From contig CM048845.1 of the NCBI GenBank assembly GCA_026545225.1, forward strand, positions 124,422,533-124,486,532: a stretch of DNA of 64,000 bases, given 5' to 3'. Of this stretch, positions 35,770 to 46,418 are shown piece by piece (within the stretch, counting starts at the first letter, position 1; every line of letters begins with the position of its first letter). The translations under genes and the position numbers were made by a program. This DNA comes from Cornus controversa (taxonomy: Eukaryota; Streptophyta; Magnoliopsida; Cornales; Cornaceae). The notes under the pieces are model-generated. The model had not been told where the DNA came from, searched no databases, and saw only the letters and a list, made by a program, of their open reading frames with translations.

Positions 35770-37745
35770 TTAGGGCAAGCGGTGTAATGGCAAAATGGCT
35801 GGTTGACTACACATTGCAACCAGCAATTTGAACTGTGTGGGGCTGGCCAGAAGTGGGCCAGCCACACTATGCTGGTGCCATCGCTGGCTGTAGAGAGCCA
35901 GCAGTTGAGCCAGCCCTTCTCTTCTTTTTCTATTTTTTTTTTGCTTTCCTTTTTCTTAATTTTTTATATTCTAATTATATATAAATATATCTTTATATAA
36001 GCATAATATTTACACTAAAGGATGTATTCTTGTTCTCTCTTTTTGATATTATTATTATTTTTGTGTGTGTTTATTTCATTATTTAGGTTTATCTGCCTTA
36101 GTATATTGGCTAAAAAAATAATAAAAAATTGTTTCCTTATTTATGATTTTGTTTCTTTTTGTTTTTTATAAAAAAATAATTCTTTGCCTATTGAATTATT
36201 TTTTTAAAAAAAATTGTCAACAAATATATGAGAAGAAAAGTAAAACAAATAATTTGTATTCATCACAAACAATATGGAAAATTACATTGAAGAGAATATT
36301 TTCTTTCAACTTATTCATTACCATATTTATTTGACAAATGGTTCATGAGACCTCTCCAGCGATCCAAATTGTGTGAATCCTGTTAAGATGAGTGTGTATA
36401 TGTGCCACCAAAAATGATCGATCTCGATTATAGTGTGGAAGGGAGACATTTTCATCCGGCGGAGGTGTTTAATTCAAAATGTTGGTATCATGTTCATCTT
36501 CTACAATCATATTGTGTCAGACAATCCGATCAGTGGCCACAATGATAAAGATATAGTAAGTTTATTACTTTGTAATGTTCTTAAATTCTTAATTTTAATC
36601 CAAATTCTTAATATCAATTATTATTTATTTTGTAGATGGAGACTAGTAAAGAAGTATATAAGCTTCAAACCACACACAAATTTAAGTTCGAGCATTGTTG
36701 GAATGTGCTTCGAAATTCGGTAAAATGACAGATCCATTGCAACACTAAACAAAAGCCAACTCAACAAAAAAAATAAGAGAGGTATATTCGATTTGGATAT
36801 TAATGAGTTTGTAGATTGCTCTGAACTGATTCCAACAGCACCAGGTTCATCAACTTCTGGAGTATCAACTCTAAGTTTACTAAACCTTGACAATGACGAC
36901 TTACCAGCGAATAGTGAAGGTTCGCAAGACACACGCCCTGCTGGAAGAAAGCAATGAAGAAGAGAAAAAACAAAAATATATCTTTTGTATCATTGCAGAA
37001 GAACTTGCTTACAGAATTGCAAGATATAATCAAACAAGGCCACATGTTTGGTGAAACAGGAGTCAAAAGAGAGAGATTGAGACTTGACCTTGTCATGAAA
37101 AAACAACAGACTAAATAACTGGAGATCACCAAGAAAGAAGAGACTAAACAAATGGAGATACAATCGAGAAAAATGATGGCTAAAGAAGAACGTGAAGACA
37201 ATATAATGCTTCAAGATCCAGTGAAGGCTCCAATAGAAGCAACAAGACGATGAATCATTGCTAAACAAAATGCAATTCTAAAGAAATTAAATAAAGCGGA
37301 TGGTAAAACATAATGTATTTTTATTTTTAAAAAAATATGTAATTTTTTTATACAAGTTATTTTTTTATTTGTTTGAAATTATGTAATATTTTTTTATTTT
37401 ATTTAGTTACTTGTGAGAAAATATGTAATGTTTTATTTTATTTAGTTACTTGTGAGAAATATGTAGTGTCTTTATATTTATTTTCTTTCATTATTGTGTT
37501 AATAAAAATGTTCATGAAAAAAAAATCAAAACATGAGTGGTTGAAAAATACTCGTTGGAAGAAACACAAACAAACAATTAAATAAATATATTTTTTTATT
37601 AATTTTACATAAATAAAATAAATTATAAATATATTAAAATATTAAAATGTGGCTAGGCCCAGCCAGCACTATATTGTGCAACTGGACTGGCCACATCAGC
37701 ACATGGCTAGCCACAATTTGTGGCATAGCCAACCGGTGTAGCCAT
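35770..37745 (+). mobile_element. Harbinger-like non-autonomous element
   Basis: Both ends are rich in 'ggctgg/ccagcc' and 'ggctagcc' blocks (35790-35925 and 37645-37742) that look like imperfect, complex inverted repeats. The interior holds a decayed gene of the PIF/Harbinger ORF1 type. No transposase or target duplication was seen, so the borders are approximate. Confidence 0.5.
36420..37255 (+). pseudogene. Decayed Harbinger ORF1-like / NAM-associated C-terminal domain gene
   Basis: In changing frames one can read '..NHIVSDNPISGHNDKDI', then after an apparent intron 'YKLQTTHKFKFEHCWNVLRN', then an acidic/Ser-rich piece 'FDLDINEFVDCSELIPTAPG', and a Lys/Glu-rich helix up to 37253. This order is that of plant proteins with a Myb/SANT-like start and a 'No apical meristem-associated C-terminal' domain, which belong to PIF/Harbinger ORF1. 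At least two frame changes and internal stops are present, for example TAA at 37117. Confidence 0.55.
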
Positions 37746-37776
37746 ACTACACTGGCTACTTTTATCCATGAAAATC

Positions 37777-37935
37777 TTGTGAAAATCTCTTTCAAACCTT
37801 CAAATCAAAGAGTGACGAGAAAGACTTTTTTTTTTAAAACCTCTAGAGTACTACTGCAAACCAAATCTGCAACATTGTCTAGGTTACTTAACTTCCATGA
37901 GAACTCATAAATGTGTAGTTTGAACTTTTAATAGT
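37777..37935 (+). pseudogene. 3' coding end of a second Dof (CDF) gene copy
   Basis: It reads '..SRVLLQTKSATLSRLLNFHE' then NS and a stop, against '..[20 protein letters not shown]' then S and stop in the intact gene. The match starts near 'ctctttcaaaccttcaaatc' and passes the stop codon into the 3' UTR 'tgtgtagtttgaac'. Everything upstream of this final stretch of about 45 codons, including the zinc finger, is gone; an element with Harbinger-like content abuts it. It is a dead paralogue of the gene at 22778, whose 3' UTR continues at 44976. Confidence 0.85.
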
Positions 37936-38455
37936 TCATTTTAAAGGGTGTTATTTTATAAGGTTCCCTATCAACACACAATAATACAAGTAATAAATTA
38001 AATATTTAATACAACTATGAATGATACATAGAAGTAGTTCTAGATGAAGGAGGAGAAGTAGAGTTAGTTAATGAGAGTTATTATGAAGGTAGGAATATTT
38101 GTCTCCGTGACAGGTCTCTTGTTTACTGAGGTTACTGTATTTATAATGTTGGGTCCTCTTCGATCATGCCCGATGGATTTGAACTGTTTCGGTTACTATC
38201 CAAGACTTAAGGTGTTTAGGCAATGATTTTCAAAACACTTAAAGAGTTAAGTCTCTCATTTTGTTGTACCTCTTGGTTGGCATAACGTGTTAGCCTCTAT
38301 ATGCATTAAATGCATTAAACTATACCACAACAACAGTGATCGAAAGTATTAATAGCTCCTAACAGAGGATTAATGGTAATTGTAAAGGTCTATGTCGAGG
38401 CATGCTTTCATTATTCCATCAACTGGACCACTGGTTGTGTTAGGCTTCCTTTACT
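37936..38455. repeat. Dispersed repeat, left part (possible solo LTR split by CACTA)
   Basis: This sequence is foreign to the Dof 3' UTR. It shares collinear blocks with 4736-4960. With 44425-44975 it would make a unit of about 1.07 kb that starts TG near 37950 and ends CA near 44967, as an LTR would, but no matching target duplication was found. Confidence 0.35.
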
Positions 38456-38579
38456 CACTGCAAGAAAGTAGTGATATAGCGGCAGAATTTTAGTGTCAGT
38501 AAAAAAAAAGCCGCCACCTAAAACCATTTCATTAGATCACGTGTTTTACTTTTTAGTTTTCACTATAAATATCACGCTA

Positions 38580-40090
38580 CCATAAAGGTACCTAGTCTTG
38601 AGTTATGTTGGGTTTCCCTTATCTACCTCCCCCTTTCCCCATTTGCCTTTCGAAAAAAGAAAAAACACCTTTGAGTGTCAGTTCTCACATCGAACAGATG
38701 TGGAGTTGTGTTGTGGTATTTAAGGTTCATCCAACTCAAACTAGTTAGTGCCCTTTTGGGCCTAAAGGTACTTAGTTTGAGTTGTGTTGGGTTTTCCTTA
38801 TCTACCTCCCCCTTTCCCCATTTGCCTTCCGAAAAAAAAGAAAAAATATCTTTGAGTGTCAGTTCCCACATCGAACAGATGTGGAGTTGTGTTGTGGTAT
38901 TTTAGGTCCATCCAACTCAAACTAGTTAGTGCCCTTTTGGGCCTAAAGGTACCTAGTTTTGAGTTGTGTTGGGTTTCCCTTATCTACCTCCCCCTTTCCC
39001 CATTTGCCTTCGAAAAAAAAAGAAAAAACACCTTTGAGTGTCAGTTCCCACATCGAACAGATGTGGAGTTGTGTTGTGGTATTTAAAGTCCATCCAACTC
39101 AAACTAGTTAGTGCCCTTTTGGGCCTAAAGGTACCTAATTTTGAGTTGTGTTGGGTTTCCCTTATCTACCTCCCCCTTTCCCCATTTGCCTTCCGAAAAA
39201 AAAGAAAAAACACCTTTGAGTGTCAGTTCCCACATCGAACAGATGTGGAGTTGTGTTGTGGTATTTAAGATCCATCCAACTCAAACTAGTTAGTGTCCTT
39301 TTGGTGGGCCTAAAGGTACCTAGTTTTGAGTTGTGTTGGGTTTCCCTTATCTACCTCCCCCTTTCACCATTTGCCTTCCGAATAAAAGAAATAACACCTT
39401 TAAGTGTCAGTTCCTACATCGAACAGATGTGGAGTTGTGTTATGGTATTTAAAGTCCATCAAACTCAAACTAGTTAGTGCCCTTTTGGGCCTAAAGGTAC
39501 CTAGTTTTGAGTTATGTTGGGTTTCCCTTATCTACCTCCCCCTTTCCCCATTTGCCTTATGAAAAAAAAAAAAAACACCTTTGAGTGTCAATTCCCACAT
39601 CAAACAGAAGTGGAGTTGTGTTGTGGTATTTAAGGTCCATCCAACTCAAACTAGTTAGTGCCCTTTTGGGCTTAAAGGTACCTAATTTTGAGTTGTGTTG
39701 GTTTTCCTTATCTACCCTTTCCCTATTTGCCTTCCGAAAAAAAAGAAAAAACACCTTTGAGTGTCAGTTTCCACATCGAACAGATGTGGAGTTGTATTGT
39801 GTTATTTAAGGTCCATCCAACTAAAACTAGTTAGTGCCATTTTGGACCTAAAGGTACCTAGTTTTGAGTTGTGTTGGATTTCCTTTATCTACCTCTCCCC
39901 CTTTCCCCATTTGCCTTTTGAAAAAAAGAAAAAATACCTTTGAGTGTCAGTTCCACATTGAACACATGTAAAGTTATGTTGTGATATTTAAGTTCCATCC
40001 AACTCAAATTAGTTAGTACCCTCTTGAACCCAAAAGTACCTAGTTTTGAGTTATATTGGTTTCCTTCTCTTTCCCCATTTGCCAAAAAGA
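38580..40090 (+). repeat. Tandem array of ~182-bp units with snRNA-type promoter motifs
   Basis: About eight to nine units start near 38583, 38763, 38944, 39127, 39310, 39493, 39675, 39850 and 40033; similarity is high in the middle and lower at the right edge. The clear units contain TTCCCACATCG (for example 38863, 39045, 39227), then exactly 24 bp, then a TATA-like TATTTAAG/TATTTTAG (38898, 39080, 39262). TCCCACATCG is the core of the plant snRNA upstream sequence element; a gap of about 24 bp to TATA is the RNA polymerase III arrangement of U6 and U3 genes. No known snRNA follows. Frames of about 76 codons that recur here are repeat artefacts. Confidence 0.88.
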
Positions 40091-40108
40091 AAGAAAAAAA
40101 AAAACATC

Positions 40109-40260
40109 ATGTGATTGTAGAGATCACTATTCTCTCTCTCTCTCTCTCTCTCTCTCTTTAACCTTCCAGAAATTTGAAATATAACCTTTCGAAAAAAAAT
40201 TGGAAATTTCATCACTACTGCTTCCTCTCTCTCTCTCAATATTCCTCTCTCTCGGAATAT
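40109..40260. repeat. CT-rich leader-like stretch
   Basis: CT runs at about 40131-40157 and 40225-40236 precede the ACX1-like start at 40459. They may be the captured 5' leader of that gene; this is inference. Confidence 0.5.
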
Positions 40261-40458
40261 GAGCTAGGGTTCATACATCAGATATAGTGCTCATCCAAAA
40301 ATTCACGATGTTATCTCCCTGGTTCCTCAAATTCATCCAATATTGATCGGAGATCAAATTCGTCATCTCCTATTCGAATGACATATATCAATCATCGAAT
40401 CGGCAAATATACATGTATTTTGTGAATTAGGTTTTGTTAAAATTGTTATCTGATAGAA

Positions 40459-41899
40459 ATGGAGGGATTGGATCAGGTAGCTCATGAAAAAGATAAAGCT
40501 CAGTTCGATGTTGAACCGATGAAGATCGTTTGGACCAGTTCTCGCCACGCCTTCCAAATCTCTGATTGCATTTCGAAACTCATCGCCAGCGATCGGGTCC
40601 CTCTCTATATATATATATTAACGACTGGTTAATTTCTTGTTTGAAGTTGATTCATAGCTATTCTTGATATTCGTCTTGTTTTCTCTATAACGTCAGATTT
40701 TTAACTGTTTTTTCTCAATTAATTTGAAATTTTGATTTGGAGTATTAATTGAAGTGCTTTTGGTTGGTGAAATGTAAGGAAGCAACTTGATTTTTTATAC
40801 TTTGGTAACTTCAATTTATATGATTGGCTACCAGTACTAAAGGAAATTGATTTTACTACTCAATTAATGAAGTCTCTGATTCTGGGAAATTGTTAGTTAT
40901 GCATATATATGATTTTTAGAATTTTTTTTTGCTTTTTATTCATAATTATAATTGTAAAAAATTGGTATTTTTGAGTATTGATTAAATATTCAACTAGCTG
41001 ATTTCTGATTGGGGGCATTTTGTAAGACTTTTTAGTTGGTTGAAATCGGGTGGATTTTTTCAGAGTAAATTACTTTTTGATATTCAGTATTCTTTGGTTA
41101 GCGACTACAATCAACTAGGATGAGCCTGTGCATTGCACAAACATGAATATAATAACTGTTGTTCATTGACAAAATTGTGAACAAAAATTAAAATCTACAT
41201 AATTGAATTGAGGGCTTGAAGGATAGAGCTGCTTCTAAAAAGAAAGTAGATGAAAATTACATAATTAAGTTAGAGGTTTATAGCACAGACAAGTTATCAT
41301 TTTTTTTTCTATTAAGAAATGGCTAGATGATTAATACTTCATATTTATCTAGGTAGAGATGAGTGGACACTAAGTTTGTTGGTAAGAGTTTCCGTGTTTT
41401 GTTGTTCTCCACAATCCTTTGGAAGTAGTTTACACAAAGATAAGATAGGATGCTATTTGTTACTAGAATGTTTTAAATGTTTTTATAATTTTCTTTCATA
41501 CATATGTGGTTCTTTGTATATGATTTTTGCTATTTATTGTGTCTTGCATTGGTATTTAGGCATTTCGAAAGGATAACAGACCTATGTTTAATATAAAGGA
41601 GTTTTTTAAGAACGCTTCATGAAAAGCAGCACATTCATGGAAACGAATCGTTGAGCTTCATTTTTCTGGTATGATTTCATCCTGGGGTCTTTTGATAATG
41701 TCAAATAACCTTGTTATTTATTTCAAGTTTGACGGGGGTTAAGGGACTGATTAACTTTTACAGTATACATTGCTTGGTTATTATATATTTATTTATCTTT
41801 TTAAAATTTGATTAAAATGCAAGTTTTATTATTATAGAAAAGGAATCATCCAAATTGAGATTTTACGTTAATGAACCTGCTTTTACATATCTTCATTGG
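40459..41899 (+). pseudogene. ACX1: Acyl-CoA oxidase 1 (ACX1) fragment, exons 1-3
   Basis: Exon 1 (40459-40596) reads 'MEGLDQVAHEKDKAQFDVEP' then 'MKIVWTSSRHAF..', the ACX1 N-terminus. Exon 2 (41560-41668) reads 'AFRKDNRPMFNIKEFFKNAS', a stop (TGA 41620-41622, at the place of a conserved Arg codon), then 'KAAHSWKRIVELHFS'. Exon 3 (41838-41899) continues in phase with 'EKESSKLRFYVNEPAFTYLH' then W. GT/AG borders are kept (gtccct, tag; gtatga, tag; gtaact), so genomic DNA was copied rather than mRNA. ACX1 catalyses the first step of peroxisomal beta-oxidation, including jasmonate synthesis. The flavin-binding and catalytic parts and the peroxisomal C-terminus are missing. A non-functional fragment captured inside the CACTA element. 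Confidence 0.9.
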
Positions 41900-44100
41900 G
41901 TAACTTCTGTTTTAGCCTTTGTGCCTTTGTAATGTTATTGTCATCTATGGATCTCAAGAGTGTAAGTTGAGTAAGTTCTAAAAATATCTTTTTCGTCATT
42001 CGATATAGTGCAAAATAAGGAACATCATTGAGATTCTACATGTGAAAATTAAGTCTGATGCTTCAACTTCTAAGGTTTTTGTTTACAGGGGTCAAATGAT
42101 GCCATAAGCTCTGTGTTCCTTTTAGGTCACATGTAAAATGCCATCTGTTTTGAAAATTTTGTGTTGAGGGAACCTTGGAGGGGTGGTGCAAAATTTTGAT
42201 AAATTTTTGGGCGGTGAAAAATCAACATAGCATAAAGCATTCCATGGTTAGATACTTGTCCATAACAGTATCAATTGAACAGTTAAAGTTTAAGCTGATT
42301 TGATGTTCATTCTTAAAGACATTTTCTACTTCATCATGATCACAATGTTTCTATTTATGAATTTCTATGACAAATGAAGTTGATTCTATGTTTTCTAACG
42401 TGAATTCATGTGGCATCGTGTAGCCCCTTTCATTTCTCTATCGCCTCTCATGACATGTGCACACACCCCTTTTATATTTACGCACTGTTCAAACAATTGG
42501 TCAAAGTTAATTATGTTATCCTACATATTTCAATGGTTAATTATTTATTAACTATTAAAATTTTAAAGGTGACCTATTACTTTTATGTAGTGTGTCTATT
42601 GGTTTGTCTCCTATGTAGAATATCTTGACTACTTACTTTTATTTTACTTTGATAGGTGATCAACATTAAATTTGTAGCTCAGATTGATCCAATTTAAAAA
42701 TAATTTCACATTTCAAGGGAGAAAACAATGAAGTCATTTATTATAGGTGGGTGCATCACTAAATTTGGCTTTTCTCATTTTACTTTTATTTCTTTTTCTC
42801 AATATATCTACTCATTCTCACTGTTCATCACTATACCACAGGGAAGTGAGTATCCTAATTGATGTATCTATGTGCAAGAGAAGTTCAAGACACTTAACTG
42901 TCTTCCCCTGCTTACTTTATCTCTTCCTCTATATAGTCTTAGTTTTTCAAATTTGGTAGTTTCAGATGATGTCAAATCAGTTCTGAGCAGAGGGTTAAAG
43001 AGCCTGGGATTTGTACAAGGAAGGAACTAATTTTTGGTTCTTGGCTAGTTGAGCCACATAATAGTCAGATGGAAAGATCTAAGTCTGATATATTGTCATG
43101 TGATGACTTTAATTGCTATAGTTTCTTCACCATCAAGCATCACATATATGTTAGGCAATTAAGTTCATGAATTGAAGTAGGATAAGTTGCAGCAGTCAGT
43201 GTCTATATACCCTCAAATGCTCTTCACCAATTAAATGTGACAACTTAACTCTTAATTATTTGGGTTGAAAATACAAAGCAAGAAATTTCTAGGAAAGCAG
43301 TTATATGACCATTTAGGCACCCCTCACATAATTCATAAAATGAGAACGAAACTGTTTAAAAGCTTCCATTTCAAATATTAGTCATGGAATTTCTTTTTCA
43401 CTACTTTAGTCATGAATGATTTGTTATGGGCAATCAAATAAGTCTCATATTTGGAGACAGACTGTGGTAGTTAAGATTCAACAATGGTCTATATTGACCA
43501 ATTCATATATGTATGGCTTGGATTGATTAAGTTACTTTAAGTGATATCGGACTACACTTTATTTTGTCTTTGTATTTGCAGGTTGTGACCTGGGCATAGG
43601 TTTTGTAAACAGGTTGATCTCCAAAATAAAGCTTGTGACTTGAATATTCTCAGGCCTTGAGGTTATAGTTTGTTGTGATGGATTATATTGTTATAATGTT
43701 GTTTGGGAGCCTTACTCATTTGTTTGTTGGTGTATAAATTCAGAGCTTATATTATTATAAATTTAGTACTTTGGTAATTTTCTTTGTTTTTTTGTTCTTT
43801 TTCTTTTGCTCTATTTTTTGTACGGTGACTGCACTTGTTAATTCAGTACTATAGGTAGAGCAATCTATAGGAATTTCACATTAACAGGAATACTATATAT
43901 GATAAATTTTGGAATAGTTTCTAACCTCCAAGAAAGCTTGAAGGCACAATTATTTGTGCTATAAAGCCTGTCCTTTGTATTAAAATTTGGGTGAAATTTG
44001 GGTTATTGATATATGATTGTTTTGTTATATAGGGTTGTCATTAGGTTTTTTATCTGCCCAAAAGAAAAAAGAAAAAAAAGAGGTGTTCTAACATTTAAGC
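41900..44100. other. CACTA interior, unassigned
   Basis: No further ACX1 exons could be identified with confidence. There are splice-like T-rich/AG sites near 42967 and 43581 but no recognisable protein. It may be remnant introns or other captured DNA. Confidence 0.4.
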
Positions 44101-44424
44101 AGAATTTTTAAAAGAAAAACAAAAGAAGACTTTTACCGACTGTCGAAACCGACTCTATAACATCCAAAAGGCTGTTTCAGCCACTGTTAAAAAGACTATC
44201 TTTAAAGCGGTCAAAACTACCACTATAACTTTCAAAAAACATTGCTGATTTCTGACTTATTCCAGCGGTTTTGACTGCCTTTATGAACAAAGTACTTATA
44301 GCAGTCAAATATATTTCGGCTAATGTAGAAGCCGCCGCTAGGCTGTCACAACAGCATTTAACGGCGGCTTTTGAAACTTTAGCGGCGATTATGACAGCCA
44401 CTAAAGGCATTATTTGTTATAGTG

Positions 44425-44975
44425 ACTTCTCATCATCTACACCAAATTTCTTCTAGATATCCCATTAGGTTTAGTTGTACCAGTAAAAGGAACCCCTACC
44501 CAGTCGTGCTTGTATATTGATAAACCTGATAGTGCTCGAAAGGTGACTTTGAGGCTTGGGTGGCCTGACATATTGTTAGGGCTTTCAGTGGTTCTCGAGA
44601 GATGATTTGGAGACTTGGGTGTCCTGACATGCCATCAGGGCTTTCAATGGTTCTCAAGAGATTATTTTCGAGGCTTGGGTGGCCTAATATGTTGTCAGGA
44701 CTTGTGATGGTGTTCGAGAGGTGATTTCGAGGTTTGGATGACCTAACTTGTCGTTAAGGCTTGTAATGGTGCTCAAGAGGTGACTTCGAAGTTTGGGTGG
44801 CCTGACGTGACGTTAGGGCTTATAATGGTGCTCGAGAAAGGATCTAGAGGCTTTAGTTGGTTTTGTTGTTATGATCTTGAAGTCTCGGTGAGTCAATAGT
44901 CAATATTTTGACTTTTGAGTGGGTGACATGACTATCATGGTAGCCAACTTTTGTTTTGAAAGTCGTGATACCTAC
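44425..44975. repeat. Dispersed repeat, right part, with ~60-bp tandem units
   Basis: Between about 44525 and 44860 some five diverged units of about 60 bp repeat 'gtgctcgagaggtgattt' and 'aggcttgggtggcctgac'. They lie between the CACTA right end and the resumed Dof 3' UTR. Probably the other half of the repeat at 37936. Confidence 0.6.
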
Positions 44976-45340
44976 AATTTTTAGGTGTAATTTGCTGCAA
45001 CTTTGAACTCCACTGGTCACATTGATTAACCAGCAGCCTCATTTGTAAGAGTCAATTCTGAGAACAATCCAACGGGGAAGAAGAGAGAGATTAGTAATTG
45101 ATTAGTTGGAGGAGCAGACTGATTTCCAGTACTATTAATTTCCTGTGTGAAAGTAGGAATAAGCGTTTTTTCGATTTCATGTAGACGGTTTGCTGAGATT
45201 AATTAAGTTCATGTGCATACTGATAATGATATAGTGAGACTGGGAGAGGTAAGAGTATAATGGGTTTGTGTACCAAGATCGATCAAAGATTGTAGTAAAA
45301 TAAATTTGAAAATAAAACTTAGATTTTTTTGTTCTATATA
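44976..45340 (+). pseudogene. 3' UTR of the dead Dof (CDF) gene copy
   Basis: Aligns with 25858-26225 of the intact gene: shared 'atttgctgcaactttg', 'gcctcatttgtaagartcaa', 'gacggtttgctgag', 'gatatagtgagactg' and the double AATAAA region at about 45299-45318. It is separated by about 7 kb from the coding remnant at 37777-37935. The similarity runs on weakly to about 45420. Confidence 0.85.
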
Positions 45341-45696
45341 ATTTTCACTTCTTAGTAGATTCATACTACATCATGGAAGAATCTTACCTTTCCTTACCTA
45401 ATTGCCAAGATGGTATTTGACATGATCAAGATCTCAGATGCTCGTGAAAAAAAAAAATAAATAATTACAATTACAATCACAAAATTGCTCAACCCAATAT
45501 CCCACCAATTCGTAACTCAAGAATCCAGACTTTTATTAAATGAGAGAAAAATCCATTGGAGCAAAACTACTATAGATACAAAGAAGAGGAGTGAATTCTT
45601 TCTTTTTTGCCATTTTTTCATCTGTGACTTGTTAATGAACCCATCATCAAGCATGAGTTCTATTACGAGGTATCGAACCTAGCAATCTATTCATTG

Positions 45697-45749
<53 letters not shown>

Positions 45750-46410
45750 GTGATTCGTGATTAATCCTTGAATCTAAAAAGAATACAAAAATAGAATAAG
45801 AATCCACTTTGAATTTAGAATGAAGAAATAAAAAATATATATACTGTTTCCCGATATCTCATTTTTGTCAAATTTGAAGCAAGTGTTTCCTTTCGATGAA
45901 TGCGAGAAAGAATCACTTCAAGTAATGAATATTATGCAGATTCTGAGACGAAAGAATTCATTTTCTATCATTCTACCACTTACTACCCTGCCCATAGTTT
46001 AGGAATAGAATAATTGAGATAAATTTCTGGAGAATATTGTGATTATAAAAAATGAATAGCAAACAAAGACAGAAATTGAATAGTTATCATTATAATCAAT
46101 TCAATTGTTTGGTTACCTCCTTGAGGAATTATGATATGCGAAGTGCATAGAATTTAACAAAATCAGGTGGTGGGTAGAGGATTCACCTATGTCCAGTTAG
46201 TTTGAGATACCCAATAATGCAGCTTAACAAAACTAAACATCAGCCGAGTTGGTTCTTCTTCCTTGAGATTAGTCTCACAGAAACTTTTTAAAATTAAAAT
46301 TGGTGCATGACATTTAGACTTGTCATGTGTTGGGGATTAGTCTTGGTCCCTAAAAAAAATATAAAAAGGGTTGTAAACGGTAAGATGGGAAAAGTTCAAT
46401 TAATAGACGG
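45341..46410. other. Intergenic, with a (TA)n tract
   Basis: The first ~80 bp continue the duplicated Dof downstream region. A (TA)n tract lies at about 45704-45746. The segment 45750-46140 has a different, more even composition; no gene was recognised. Confidence 0.4.
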
Positions 46411-46418
46411 TTATTGTG

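Larger units (their letters stand above)
38456..44424 (+). mobile_element. CACTA (En/Spm) transposon, non-autonomous, carrying ACX1 exons
   Basis: The left end is CACTGCAAGAAAGTAG (38456). The right end, read inward on the other strand, is CACTATAACAAATAATGC (44424). The 3-bp target duplication ACT lies at 38453-38455 and 44425-44427. Both subterminal regions contain several GCGGC or GCCGC motifs (38477-38516 and 44328-44392), as CACTA ends do. The interior holds a tandem array (38580-40090), an acyl-CoA oxidase gene fragment (40459-41899) and unassigned sequence. No transposase was found, so it depends on a partner. It sits within DNA separating the two remains of the dead Dof gene. Confidence 0.82.

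Noticed and set aside
38675-39809. A series of similar 60-85-codon frames starting 'MSVPTSNRCGVVLWY'
   Set aside because: They recur once per 182-bp unit of the tandem array, with no conserved domain; they are by-products of the repeat and overlap its promoter-like motifs.
44177-44456. Short overlapping frames on both strands rich in Ala/Thr
   Set aside because: They come from GCGGC-type subterminal motifs of the CACTA right end.
45750-46140. Possible plastid DNA insertion
   Set aside because: The even composition reminded me of plastid spacer DNA, but I could not match it to a specific plastid gene without a search.
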